Positions 25,937 through 34,540 of a DNA stretch of 42,796 nucleotides are shown in pieces. The stretch is from Desulfobacula sp. GTDB taxonomy: Bacteria > Desulfobacterota > Desulfobacteria > Desulfobacterales > Desulfobacteraceae. The stretch is taken from positions 1-42,796 of the forward strand of contig NZ_JABZFL010000036.1 of assembly GCF_014237455.1 (NCBI RefSeq). Direction: 5' to 3'. A program made the position numbers and the translations under genes. A model generated the notes under the pieces. That model searched no databases, was not told where the DNA came from, and saw only the letters and a program-made list of their open reading frames with translations. Positions within the stretch are counted from its first letter, which is position 1; each line of letters begins with the position of its first letter.

Positions 25937-26647
25937 ATGAACCTTGTCCTTTTGGAAAATAAAGATTTTATCGGCAATGAACGGGTGGTTATTCAAGGAA
26001 GACGGTTCAAGCACTTGATCTCGGTAAACAAGGTGAAGAAAAGCGATCGACTGGTCTGCGGCCTTTTAAATGACAAGATCGGAACCGGGTTGATTACAAA
26101 TCTATGGAAGGATTCTTTTGAAATGGAAGTTCATCTGACTGATGATCCACCCGAACCATTACCCCTGATCCTTGTTTTAGCCCTTCCAAGGCCGAAAATG
26201 CTGAAGCGGATTATAGAGAGTGTTACAAGTCTCGGGGTTAAAAAAATTTATCTGATAAATTCATGGAGAGTGGAAAAAAGCTTTTGGCAAACTCCGTTGC
26301 TTAAAGAAGATCAGCTTAGAAAATATATGATTCTGGGACTGGAACAAAGCCGTGATACAGTATTACCCAGGATTTATCAAAAAAGATTTTTTACTCAATT
26401 TGTAAAAGAGGAACTTTCTCAAATTTCAAAAAACACTTTGTGTATTACAGCCCATCCTAAATCTTTAAAAATCTGTCCGTCTGGTGTAAACAAAAAGATA
26501 ACACTTGCCATAGGTCCTGAGGGCGGGTTTATTGACATTGAAGTTGCAACATTAAAAAAACAAGGGTTTTTTTCATGCCATATCGGACAAAGAATTTTAA
26601 AGGTTGAAACCGCTGTAACCTGTTTAATTTCACGGCTGTATTCATAA
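25937..26647 (+). CDS. rsmE: 16S rRNA (uracil-1498-N3)-methyltransferase
   Basis: The 236-residue protein is a SPOUT methyltransferase that modifies U1498 of 16S rRNA with S-adenosylmethionine. The SAM-binding knot motifs are AIGPEGGFIDIE and LKVETAV, as in RsmE. The N-terminal PUA-like part contains the RRFKHLISVNKVKK segment. The ATG at 25937 is one base behind the stop of the oxidoreductase gene; an in-frame ATG at 25916 would add seven residues and overlap that gene. Neither has a clear ribosome site. The first option gives a more usual N-terminus (MNLVLLENKDF). Confidence 0.88.
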   Translation: MNLVLLENKDFIGNERVVIQGRRFKHLISVNKVKKSDRLVCGLLNDKIGTGLITNLWKDSFEMEVHLTDDPPEPLPLILVLALPRPKMLKRIIESVTSLGVKKIYLINSWRVEKSFWQTPLLKEDQLRKYMILGLEQSRDTVLPRIYQKRFFTQFVKEELSQISKNTLCITAHPKSLKICPSGVNKKITLAIGPEGGFIDIEVATLKKQGFFSCHIGQRILKVETAVTCLISRLYS

Positions 26648-26661
26648 AAGAGGAACCACAT

Positions 26662-26829
26662 ATGAAAGACAAAAAGAAAATCGACAAAGAACGGAAAATG
26701 TCTTATGACAGTTTGCCCTCAAGTGTTAAAGACAGCTTGACCGAGGAAGAAAAAGAGCTTTTTCTTTATGCTGAGCAATGGCCGGATTCTCTGTTTGAAA
26801 AACTGGAAGAATTTATCATTAAAGATTAA
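26662..26829 (+). CDS. 55-residue small acidic-tailed protein
   Basis: An ATG with AGAGGA about 7 nt upstream opens a 55-codon frame 14 nt after rsmE. The product starts very basic (MKDKKKIDKERK) and ends acidic with a helix-forming stretch (TEEEKELFLYAEQWPD and EKLEEF). There is no membrane span and no domain I recognise. Its last 11 bp overlap, tail to tail, the end of the ABC-F gene on the other strand. The ribosome site, spacing and balanced composition support a real gene co-transcribed with rsmE; function unknown. Confidence 0.6.
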   Translation: MKDKKKIDKERKMSYDSLPSSVKDSLTEEEKELFLYAEQWPDSLFEKLEEFIIKD

Positions 26830-28645
26830 TTTTTGTCTTTATCTTTTTTTTATCAAGGTATTCCCATCTTTCATAAAGATGATGTACCTTTTCCTGTGTC
26901 TGTTTGAGCACAGAACAATAGTGTTTCATTTTTTCAGGTGTGTTCATGATTTCAGGTTCTTGTATTTTATTGGAAAGCAATTGAACCTCGTCTTCACCCG
27001 CTAAAATTTTTTCTTCGATATGGTCCAGTTCATATTTGTCTTTATATGAAAAACTTAAGGGAGGGGTGGGTTTTTTTCTGTCTGTTTTTTTTGTTTTTCG
27101 GGGTTTTTCAAGGCGTGTTAAACGGTGGTTCAGGATCTGATTAAAATCTTTAAAAAATTTGGCTTTTGAGCCAGGATCAAGATATAAAATTCGATGACAG
27201 ACCCTGTCCATAAGAAAACGATCATGGGAAACAATAACAACAGCACCCGGAAATTGCCTTATACTGTCTTCAAGAACTTCCAGAGATAAAATATCCAGAT
27301 CATTGGTGGGTTCATCCAACAGAAGGATATCACAAGGAGAAAGCATGATATTGGCAAGGATAATTCTTGCCTTTTCACCGCCGGATAGTCTTTTGACCGG
27401 CATATCAAGCTGGTCCGGCATAAACAGAAACCGTTTTGCCCAGGTGACGATATGAATGGATCTGCCTTTATAATTAACACTGTCTCCACCGCCTGGATTA
27501 AGGGCTTCTTTTAAAGTTAATGTAAGGTTTAACCCGGAGTTTAATCGGGAACGATCTTGATCGAAGACAGCAATTTTTAAATTTTCCGCCCATTGGATTT
27601 TACCTTCATCCGGGAGGATTTTTTTTTCAAGGATGGATAAAAATGTAGACTTGCCACTGCCGTTTTCTCCAACAACACCGAGGCAAACCTCAGGTCCAAG
27701 TTCAAAGGAGATATCAGAAAATAGTTCTTTGCCATTGATACTTTTTTTAAGATGATAGGCTCTTAGCAATTTTTTGGTCTGTCTGCCGGTAGCATGAAAG
27801 TCAATATCCACTATAGCTGTATTTTTATTCCTGTCTTTTAAGGCAAGCAATTCCATTCTTAATTTCTGAGCCTGTTCAATTCGATATTTTGCTTTTGTGG
27901 TTCTGGCTTTAGGCCCTTGCCTGAGCCATTCGTCTTCCCTTCTCATTTTGCTGGATAAAGACGCTTGTTTTTTTTGCTGCCCTATTAAAAACTTTTTTCT
28001 TTCTTTTTCAAATTTTTTATACTGGCCGGCAATTTTAAAATATCCTTCAGGATAATATTTTGCGATTTCCATTACATTGAAACAGACATTTTCAAGGAAG
28101 GTACGATCATGACTGACAACGATAAATGAAAACGGTGCAGATTTTAATATATCTTCCAGCCACAAAATGCCGTTAATATCAAGATGATTGGTCGGCTCAT
28201 CCAATAAAAGGATATCAGGTTTACAGCAAAGTGCTCTTGTGACAGCTAATTTTTTTTTCCACCCGCCGGACAGATTCCCCACCCGCATATTTGGATCTTC
28301 AAACTCACCTTTCCCCAATAATTTTTGAACAATTTTATGACGCTCCCTGTCATCAAAAGGGCTGTCCTTTGTACTGTCATATAAAAGCTGTTCCACTGTT
28401 TGATCGGGATTGAGACGGTCTTCCTGGGAAAGATATATAAATCTTAAGCCGGTTTTGGTAATCAGCTCTCCGGTATCAGGTTCAATTTTATTTGCAATGA
28501 GTTTTAGCAGCGTGGATTTACCGGAACCATTCATTCCAATAAGCCCCAGCTGCTCATTTAATTTAAAGTCAATGGAAAGGTCGTGAAAAAGCGTATCATC
28601 CCCATAGGTTTTTGAAACATTTTTCAGACTGAAAACAAGATTCAT
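26819..28645 (-). CDS. uup: ABC-F family ATPase (Uup type)
   Basis: The 608-residue soluble protein has two ATPase domains in one chain and no membrane spans. Walker A motifs are GMNGSGKST and GENGSGKST, signatures LSGGWKKK and LSGGEKAR, and Walker B motifs DILLLDEPTNHLD and DILLLDEPTNDLD. The RQGPKARTTKAKYR linker and a basic, coiled C-terminal tail (about 520-608) match Uup rather than EttA or the resistance-type ABC-F proteins. Members act on ribosomes or on DNA-associated processes; Uup affects transposon excision and ribosome function in E. coli. The start overlaps the stop of the small membrane protein gene by 4 nt (ATGA), so they are one operon. Confidence 0.88.
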   Translation of the reverse strand: MNLVFSLKNVSKTYGDDTLFHDLSIDFKLNEQLGLIGMNGSGKSTLLKLIANKIEPDTGELITKTGLRFIYLSQEDRLNPDQTVEQLLYDSTKDSPFDDRERHKIVQKLLGKGEFEDPNMRVGNLSGGWKKKLAVTRALCCKPDILLLDEPTNHLDINGILWLEDILKSAPFSFIVVSHDRTFLENVCFNVMEIAKYYPEGYFKIAGQYKKFEKERKKFLIGQQKKQASLSSKMRREDEWLRQGPKARTTKAKYRIEQAQKLRMELLALKDRNKNTAIVDIDFHATGRQTKKLLRAYHLKKSINGKELFSDISFELGPEVCLGVVGENGSGKSTFLSILEKKILPDEGKIQWAENLKIAVFDQDRSRLNSGLNLTLTLKEALNPGGGDSVNYKGRSIHIVTWAKRFLFMPDQLDMPVKRLSGGEKARIILANIMLSPCDILLLDEPTNDLDILSLEVLEDSIRQFPGAVVIVSHDRFLMDRVCHRILYLDPGSKAKFFKDFNQILNHRLTRLEKPRKTKKTDRKKPTPPLSFSYKDKYELDHIEEKILAGEDEVQLLSNKIQEPEIMNTPEKMKHYCSVLKQTQEKVHHLYERWEYLDKKKIKTKINL

Positions 28646-28878
28646 GGCTGCTGTTTATCATTATTGAGTTGACGATAGACTCTGACCATTTTGATCAAAA
28701 AACTGATCGCCAACGCTAAACTGATCAGTATGATAAAGCTTGCAGAAAAAAAGGTCATGATAAAACTAAAAGGGTCTTTCAAAGTGTAGGAGCCAATCAT
28801 CAGATCAAATCCGAAAATCAGAAAAAAAATAGAGACAAGCATCATACCCGCCTGAAAAACCCACCACGTATATTTCAT
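28642..28878 (-). CDS. small two-span membrane protein
   Basis: The 78-residue product has two hydrophobic segments (about 8-29 and 40-63) and a basic C-terminus (KMVRVYRQLNND). No family is recognised. It is the first gene of the pair with uup and overlaps it by 4 nt. Upstream it is divergent from the two-component regulator gene across 159 bp. The membrane topology and tight coupling support a real gene; its function is not known. Confidence 0.6.
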   Translation of the reverse strand: MKYTWWVFQAGMMLVSIFFLIFGFDLMIGSYTLKDPFSFIMTFFSASFIILISLALAISFLIKMVRVYRQLNNDKQQP

Positions 28879-28958
28879 AAAGAGAAATTTTCCTTATTAA
28901 AAATTTTACAAATCCAAAATCAGGGCAAGTCTACAGGGATACGTTTAAAAAATCAAAT

Positions 28959-29001
28959 CCATTGATAAACCCATTGATTTGTTTTACCAAGACATTATAA
29001 T
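28959..29001 (+). promoter_or_regulatory. promoter with direct repeats before the response regulator gene
   Basis: A -10 box TATAAT at 28996-29001 is preceded after 16 bp by TTGATT at 28974-28979. CCATTGAT occurs twice, at 28959-28966 and 28971-28978, 12 bp apart and touching the -35 box. OmpR-type regulators bind direct repeats of this kind, so autoregulation by the downstream regulator is plausible. Confidence 0.5.
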
Positions 29002-29037
29002 GCAGTTAATAAAGAATAATAGAACAGGAGCAGTATT

Positions 29038-29709
29038 ATGAGAATTCTGGTTGTCGAAGATGATTTAAAAATTGCAGAATTCATTCAAAAAGGCCTTAAA
29101 TCATCAGGATTTGCAGTTGATCATGCCGCAACAGGAAACCAGGGGTTTGAAATGGCCTTTGAAGAGCCTTATGATACAATGGTTGTGGATATTATGCTGC
29201 CGGAACTGGATGGTATATCATTAATCAAAAAAATTCGAGAAAATAATAATAATACACCGATTATTATTTTAAGTGCAAGAGATCGAGTGGATGACAGGGT
29301 AAATGGTCTTCAGGCCGGAGCTGATGATTATCTGACAAAACCTTTCGCATTTTCTGAGCTTCTTGCAAGGATACAGGCGCTTATCAGACGAGCCAGCAAT
29401 ATTACAGATCCCGTGAATCTTTCATATGCCGATTTAAGCATTGATATATTGAAGCGCCAGGTAAAAAGGAATGATGAAATTGTCGAATTGCAACCCCTGG
29501 AATTTTCTCTTCTGGAGTATTTGTTGCGTAACAGGGAACGTGTGGTGTCAAGAACCATGATTATGGAACATGTCTGGGATTACAATTTTGATCCGATGAC
29601 CAATGTTGTTGAAGCAAGAATTTGCAGACTGAGAGATAAAATTGACAAAGACTTTGAACCCAAATTGATTCATACGGTTCGGGGTGCAGGGTATGTGCTG
29701 AAAGTTTAA
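29038..29709 (+). CDS. OmpR-family response regulator
   Basis: The 223-residue protein has a receiver domain with acidic pocket E7-D8-D9, phospho-acceptor D51 (VVDIMLPELDG) and K101 (LTKPF), followed by a winged-helix DNA-binding domain of OmpR type (about 125-223; EFSLLEYLLRNRERVVSR, IDKDFEPKLIHTVRGAGYVL). Its closest-looking relatives are heavy-metal or envelope-stress regulators such as CusR and CopR; the signal is not known. AGGAG lies about 8 nt before the ATG. Its stop overlaps the kinase start (TAATG), and htrA follows, suggesting an envelope-stress role. Confidence 0.93.
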   Translation: MRILVVEDDLKIAEFIQKGLKSSGFAVDHAATGNQGFEMAFEEPYDTMVVDIMLPELDGISLIKKIRENNNNTPIIILSARDRVDDRVNGLQAGADDYLTKPFAFSELLARIQALIRRASNITDPVNLSYADLSIDILKRQVKRNDEIVELQPLEFSLLEYLLRNRERVVSRTMIMEHVWDYNFDPMTNVVEARICRLRDKIDKDFEPKLIHTVRGAGYVLKV

Positions 29710-31115
29710 TGATGTATAAAATTTTTAATACAATAGCGTTTAGATTGGCACTCTGGTTTACAGGAATTTTCACCATCTGTTCCGGTGTTGCCTTTGTTTT
29801 GTTTTATTTTCTTGCCACTCAAACCATTCAGAGTCAAATCGATCAGGAGCTTTTAGATAATGCATCCAAATTTTCTGCTATTATTCACAGGAACGGATTG
29901 ATGGGTGCAAGAGAGCTTGCTGTGGTAGAAGCCCAGGCAGCAGGAGAAAAAGTGATTTTTTTCAGACTTGTATATCCAACAGGAGAAGTGTTTGCTTCGT
30001 CCCACATGTCTTACTGGAAAGATGTCCATGTCGGCAAACAGGCCTTAAGAAGTCTTATTATAAATCAAAGCAGTATTTTTGAAACCATTCAAATTCCATT
30101 AACCAGACAAAAAGCAAGAATCCTTTATAGTTATGTGGCAACAAATGTCATTTTACAAACTGGAATAGCAATGGAGTTTCATTCTAAATTTTTATCGGCC
30201 TTTAAAAAGGTTTTTATCGGTGCCATGTGCTTCATTGTCATTTTTTCTGCAGTGTCCGGCTGGCTTTTGATAAGAAAAGCATTGTCCGGTGTTGCGACCA
30301 TAACAAAAACAGCTCAAAATATTACTGGCAGTAATCTTGAAGCCAGGGTTGCCGGAACCGGGAACAAGGATGAGCTGAATCATCTTGTAATAACCTTTAA
30401 TTCAATGCTTGACAGAATCGAAGAACTGGTGAAAAGCATCAGGGAGATGAGTGATAATATTGCCCACGATTTAAAAAGTCCGATTACCAGGGTCAGAGGA
30501 TTTGCAGAACTTTCACTTACCCATGAGGAAAGTCTGGAAGACTATCGTATCATGGCTTCCAATACGATTGAAGAGTCAGACCGTCTCCTGGATATGATCA
30601 ATACAATGCTGGTAATTTCAAGGGCAGAGGCAGGAGAGGGTGATTTTGAGTTTAAAAAAACAAATCTTTCTATAATGATTAAAGAGGCATGTGATCTTTT
30701 TGCTCCTCTTGCCGAAGATAAAAATATCAAATTTCACCAAACTATTGAAGAACAGATATTTATTGCCGCAGACGTAAAAATGCTTCAAAGGGCATTTTCC
30801 AACCTGTTAGATAATGCAATCAAATATACACCTGAAACCGGGAAGGTAAGTATTCTTGCATTTAAAGAAAATCATCAGGTGGTAATCAAAATTGAAGATA
30901 CAGGAATCAGTATAGCACCGGAATTTTTCGAGAAAATATTTGAAAGGTTCTACAGAGCAGAGTCATCCAGAACAAGTGCCGGAACCGGTTTGGGTCTTAG
31001 CCTTGCCAGAACCATTGTCCGACAGCACAAAGGGGATATTTCAGTGTCAAGCCGGCAGGGCAAGGGCTCTGTATTTGTGATGACATTACCATATAGTAAT
31101 CCTGAGGTCATTTAA
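29709..31115 (+). CDS. membrane sensor histidine kinase
   Basis: The 468-residue kinase has two membrane spans (about 12-38 and 167-188) enclosing a periplasmic domain of about 125 residues, a HAMP domain (about 188-242), a HisKA domain with phospho-acceptor H253 in NIAHDLKSPITR, and an ATPase domain with NLLDNAIKYTP, EDTGISIAPEFFEKIFERFYR and GTGLGLSLAR. It is the cognate partner of the preceding regulator, with a one-base overlap. The input signal cannot be read from the sequence. A second ATG at 29712 is an alternative start. The htrA gene follows after 71 bp. Confidence 0.93.
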   Translation: MMYKIFNTIAFRLALWFTGIFTICSGVAFVLFYFLATQTIQSQIDQELLDNASKFSAIIHRNGLMGARELAVVEAQAAGEKVIFFRLVYPTGEVFASSHMSYWKDVHVGKQALRSLIINQSSIFETIQIPLTRQKARILYSYVATNVILQTGIAMEFHSKFLSAFKKVFIGAMCFIVIFSAVSGWLLIRKALSGVATITKTAQNITGSNLEARVAGTGNKDELNHLVITFNSMLDRIEELVKSIREMSDNIAHDLKSPITRVRGFAELSLTHEESLEDYRIMASNTIEESDRLLDMINTMLVISRAEAGEGDFEFKKTNLSIMIKEACDLFAPLAEDKNIKFHQTIEEQIFIAADVKMLQRAFSNLLDNAIKYTPETGKVSILAFKENHQVVIKIEDTGISIAPEFFEKIFERFYRAESSRTSAGTGLGLSLARTIVRQHKGDISVSSRQGKGSVFVMTLPYSNPEVI

Positions 31116-31186
31116 TCGTCATATTTATGGTTTATTATTAAAGTCGGTAAGGGAAATATCGATTTTAAAATTTATGGGAGGTTAAA

Positions 31187-32605
31187 ATGAAACAGATAAA
31201 TAAAATATTTTTTATCATTATTGTGATAGCCCTGGTGGCCGCACCGGCAATTGCTAAAAAGAATTTTAAAAATACCAGAATGGTGCCGGTAAGTTTTGCT
31301 GAGCTTGCCAAACAGGCAAAACCGGGTGTTGTAAATATACAGACAGTTAAAACAATTGATGGTGGGGGAAGGGTTTACAAACATTTTTTTGGCCAGCCCT
31401 TTGGTGGGAAACAAAACCCGTTTGATGAATTTTTTGCCCCTTTTTTGAATCAGCGGCCGCAAAACAGAAAAGAGAAAAGTCTGGGTTCCGGCTTTGTTAT
31501 CAGTAAAGACGGATATATTGTCACCAACAACCATGTGATTAAGGATGCAGATCAAGTCAAGGTTATATTACACGATAAAACAGAATATGATGCAAGTATC
31601 ATAGGAACTGATCCAATGACAGATCTGGCACTTATTAAAATTAAGGCAAAGGATTTGGCACCCTTAAAATTTGGAAGTTCCTCTGAAGCGGATGTTGGAT
31701 CATGGGTGGTCGCCATTGGCAGTCCGTTTGGACTTGAGCAGACAGTAACTGCCGGGATTGTCAGTGCAAAAGGAAGAATTATTGGATCCGGACCCTATGA
31801 CGATTTTATCCAGACCGATGCCTCCATTAATCCGGGTAATTCAGGCGGACCCTTGTTGAACCTTGATGGTGAAGTTATTGGTATCAATACAGCGATTGTC
31901 AGATCAGGGCAGGGCATCGGTTTTGCTATCCCTTCAGATCTTGCAACCGGTGTTATTGATCAATTGAAAGAACAAAAAACGGTTTCCCGGGGCTGGATGG
32001 GCGTGGCCATTCAAAATGTCACGGAACAGCTGGCCAAATACTATGGAATTAAAGAGACCAAAGGTGTATATATTGCCAAAGTATATGAGGGAGATCCCGC
32101 AGATAAGGCTGGTGTCAAGGCCGGGGATGTTATCTTTATGATCAATGACAAAAAAATTGATTCATCAAGGGACCTTACTTTTTCCATTGCCGGTTCATCT
32201 GTCGGGGAAACGGTTAATGTCGGGCTGATGCGGAATGGTAAAGAAAAAATCGTAAAGGTTAAACTTGGGAAAAGACCGGACCAGGATCCTGAAATGATTG
32301 ATACAAATGATGGGTATGATCTGTTCGGGTACAGGTTAAGGCAGATGGATTCCGATATCGCACAAAGACTTGGCTATCCTGACGATATCAAAGGACTTGT
32401 CGTTATTGATATAGAATCAGGCAGCCAGGCATCAAAAACAAATGTTCGCCATGGAGATCTGCTGATGGAAGTGAATCGTCATAAAATTGATAGCAACGAA
32501 GAATACAGGCAATATTTGGAAAAAATAAATAAAGGCGGGATAGTTCAGCTTCTGTTCAGAAGAGGTAACAGCCATGTTTTTGTTGTGAGTTTTGAAAAAC
32601 CATAG
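31187..32605 (+). CDS. htrA: periplasmic serine protease of the HtrA/Do family
   Basis: The 472-residue protein has a signal peptide (about 1-24, ending AAPAIA), a trypsin-like domain with the complete triad H116 (TNNHVIKDAD), D146 (MTDLALIK) and S219 (NPGNSGGPL), and two PDZ domains (about 270-360 and 380-470). It degrades or refolds damaged proteins in the periplasm. GGGAGG precedes the ATG. It is downstream of the two-component system and is a probable target of it, as degP is of CpxR in enterobacteria. Confidence 0.93.
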   Translation: MKQINKIFFIIIVIALVAAPAIAKKNFKNTRMVPVSFAELAKQAKPGVVNIQTVKTIDGGGRVYKHFFGQPFGGKQNPFDEFFAPFLNQRPQNRKEKSLGSGFVISKDGYIVTNNHVIKDADQVKVILHDKTEYDASIIGTDPMTDLALIKIKAKDLAPLKFGSSSEADVGSWVVAIGSPFGLEQTVTAGIVSAKGRIIGSGPYDDFIQTDASINPGNSGGPLLNLDGEVIGINTAIVRSGQGIGFAIPSDLATGVIDQLKEQKTVSRGWMGVAIQNVTEQLAKYYGIKETKGVYIAKVYEGDPADKAGVKAGDVIFMINDKKIDSSRDLTFSIAGSSVGETVNVGLMRNGKEKIVKVKLGKRPDQDPEMIDTNDGYDLFGYRLRQMDSDIAQRLGYPDDIKGLVVIDIESGSQASKTNVRHGDLLMEVNRHKIDSNEEYRQYLEKINKGGIVQLLFRRGNSHVFVVSFEKP

Positions 32606-32660
32606 CACATAATATTTTATTATTAGCAAACGGCATTCGTAACGATTTTACCAGAAAGTA

Positions 32661-32714
32661 GGCTATTCTTAACTATTTTGTTGACAACTGGCTATTTTCT
32701 AACTATATTACCAG
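32661..32714 (+). promoter_or_regulatory. fic promoter overlapped by direct repeats
   Basis: TTGACA at 32681-32686 and TATATT at 32704-32709 are 17 bp apart, a near-consensus sigma70 promoter. GGCTATTCTTAACTAT at 32661-32676 recurs as GGCTATTTTCTAACTAT at 32690-32706, so one copy lies upstream of the -35 box and the other fills the spacer and -10 box. A flanking TTACCAG also occurs twice (32647-32653, 32708-32714). This looks like an operator for repression. Confidence 0.6.
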
Positions 32715-32742
32715 CAGAATAATAATTTTACGAGGATGCCCT

Positions 32743-34254
32743 ATGGAAATAAATGTTTTGGAATCTCGTCCTGCTGGCTATGCTTATCTGCTTGAAAATC
32801 TCGAGCTGACTGGCATGCCTCATTGGCATACCTCATTTGTGTCCTCTTCAGGAACTCACAGATCGAAAGTTCAGGATGGAGCAATTGAAGACATATACCC
32901 GACAAGATACTGGCCTGGAGAAAAAGTCGGTGATCATCTTGAGTTTGCGCTGAAGTATGACGGGGTCAACCTGAGCTTGCTGGCTCTAATCTTCGAGCAC
33001 GTTTCTCAGGAAGATCTCACCGAGTACATCAAATCCAAGCCAACCGGAAAGTACGCTCGAAGGATCTGGTTTTTCTATGAGTTCATGGTCGGCAAAATGC
33101 TTCCTATCGATGACATTACTTCCGGTAACTATGTCGATGCACTGGAGACAAAGAAATATTACACAGTCCAAAACGGGGATAAATCCCCGCGCCATCGCAT
33201 CGTCAACAACCTCCTTGGCCCTCAAACCTTCTGTCCGCTCATCAGAAGAACTGAAAAGCTTCCCAAACTGGATTCCGCCGATCTGCGTAAAAGATGCGAG
33301 AATATTGTCACCGCATATCCACCGGAACTGCTTCGCCGGGCACTGAGCTACCTCTATAACAAAGAGACAAAGTCGTCTTTTGAAATTGAGCACATCAAGC
33401 CCAATGCCTCCCGAACTGAAAAATTCATTACCTCCTTAGAGCTTGCTGAAAAAGAGGACTTCTGCGAGAAGGAAAGACTGATAGAGCTTCAAAACCGGAT
33501 TGTTGACCCGCGATTCAAAGACAGCGATTATCGGGAAAGCCAAAATTACGTCGGGCAAATGGTCGCCTATCAAAAAGAGATTATACATTCCATCTGCCCA
33601 AAGCCTGATGACCTGCCCAGCCTGATGGCGGGACTGATTGAATCCCACAAGCGGATGAAAGCTGGGAATATTTCTCCGGTTATCCATGCAGCGGCGATTG
33701 CCTACGGTTTTGTATTTCTGCACCCGTTTGAAGATGGAAATGGCCGAATTCATCGGTTTTTGATACACAACATCCTTTCGCTGCAGGAAATGGTTCCGCG
33801 CGGGCTCATGTTCCCGGTTTCGGCAGTCATGCTCAAGAATCCAGCGGATTATGATGCATCGTTGGAGGCTTTCTCGCGGCCTCTACTTAAACTCATCAAT
33901 TATCAGCTGGATGAAATGGGGCAAATGACCGTCGAGAACGATACTGCGTGCTGGTATCAGTATATGGATATGACAGCTCAGGCAGAGGCTTTGTATGAGT
34001 TTGTAACCAAAACCATTGAAGAAGAACTTGTGGAGGAGCTCAGCTTTCTGGCCAACTATGACAATACCAAGAAGGCGATACAGGACATCATCGATATGCC
34101 TGACCGCTTGATTGATTTGTTCATCCAACTGTGCCTGAAGAACAACAGGAGTCTTTCTGGCAGAAAAAGATCCACTTACTTTGATTTCCTGACCGACGAG
34201 GAACTCGTTGCCATGGAGCAGGCAGTTAAAGATGGCTACAACCGACCGGACTAA
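32743..34254 (+). CDS. Fic-domain protein (probable AMPylase)
   Basis: The 503-residue protein has the full Fic motif HPFEDGNGRIHR at 327-338, with H327 as catalytic base. Fic enzymes usually transfer AMP from ATP to a protein hydroxyl. The segment SFEIEH at 212-217 resembles the inhibitory motif (S/T)xxxE(G/N) of class II Fic proteins, with E216 in place and His instead of Gly or Asn, so self-inhibition is likely. The N-terminal 200 residues are not assigned; the C-terminus (about 425-503) is helical and may bind DNA or partners. GAGG lies 7 nt before the ATG. Codon and base use looks richer in G and C than the neighbours, which suggests acquisition. There is no antitoxin gene beside it. Confidence 0.87.
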   Translation: MEINVLESRPAGYAYLLENLELTGMPHWHTSFVSSSGTHRSKVQDGAIEDIYPTRYWPGEKVGDHLEFALKYDGVNLSLLALIFEHVSQEDLTEYIKSKPTGKYARRIWFFYEFMVGKMLPIDDITSGNYVDALETKKYYTVQNGDKSPRHRIVNNLLGPQTFCPLIRRTEKLPKLDSADLRKRCENIVTAYPPELLRRALSYLYNKETKSSFEIEHIKPNASRTEKFITSLELAEKEDFCEKERLIELQNRIVDPRFKDSDYRESQNYVGQMVAYQKEIIHSICPKPDDLPSLMAGLIESHKRMKAGNISPVIHAAAIAYGFVFLHPFEDGNGRIHRFLIHNILSLQEMVPRGLMFPVSAVMLKNPADYDASLEAFSRPLLKLINYQLDEMGQMTVENDTACWYQYMDMTAQAEALYEFVTKTIEEELVEELSFLANYDNTKKAIQDIIDMPDRLIDLFIQLCLKNNRSLSGRKRSTYFDFLTDEELVAMEQAVKDGYNRPD

Positions 34255-34266
34255 TCAATAGCCTGG

Positions 34267-34287
34267 AGAGACGGGTTGTCTTTTTTT
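34267..34287 (+). terminator. weak terminator after fic
   Basis: AGAGAC and GTCTTT form a six-pair stem (one G-U) with a GGGTT loop, followed by a run of seven T at 34281-34287. It lies 13 nt past the fic stop. Confidence 0.5.
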
Positions 34288-34290
34288 AAA

Positions 34291-34366
34291 TGGTGGAGCT
34301 GAGGGGGATCGAACCCCTGACCTTACGGCTGCCAGCCGTACGCTCTCCCAGCTGAGCTACAGCCCC
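34291..34366 (-). tRNA. tRNA-Ala (anticodon GGC)
   Basis: Read on the minus strand the 76-nt cloverleaf is complete: acceptor GGGGCTG pairs with CAGCTCC (one G-U), the D-arm is GCTC/GAGC, the anticodon stem TACGG/CCGTA carries the loop CTGGCAG with anticodon GGC, the T-arm has TTCGATC, and CCA is encoded at 34291-34293. It reads GCC and GCU alanine codons. Its 3' end points to the fic gene. Confidence 0.95.
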
Positions 34367-34455
34367 ATGGTAAAAGCATTACTTAAATAATAGATTGAAT
34401 CTGTTGTGTCAACAAAAAATTATTTATAAATATTTAAAGTTAAATTAATAAAATA

Positions 34456-34485
34456 TTGACACATGGTTTTATGAAAAGATAATAT
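34456..34485 (+). promoter_or_regulatory. promoter of the PpiD-like gene
   Basis: TTGACA at 34456-34461 is followed by GATAAT at 34478-34483 (16-bp spacer) or TAATAT at 34480-34485 (18 bp). The leader to the ATG is about 50 nt and AT-rich. Confidence 0.5.
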
Positions 34486-34540
34486 AAGCGTTTATTTAAT
34501 TAAAATATTTTTATTTTATACGAGAGTTAAGGAGAAAGTG

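Noticed and set aside
32606-34366. Genomic island bounded by tRNA-Ala and a direct repeat
   Set aside because: No copy of the tRNA 3' end was found on the far side of fic and there is no integrase; only the fic gene itself looks foreign.
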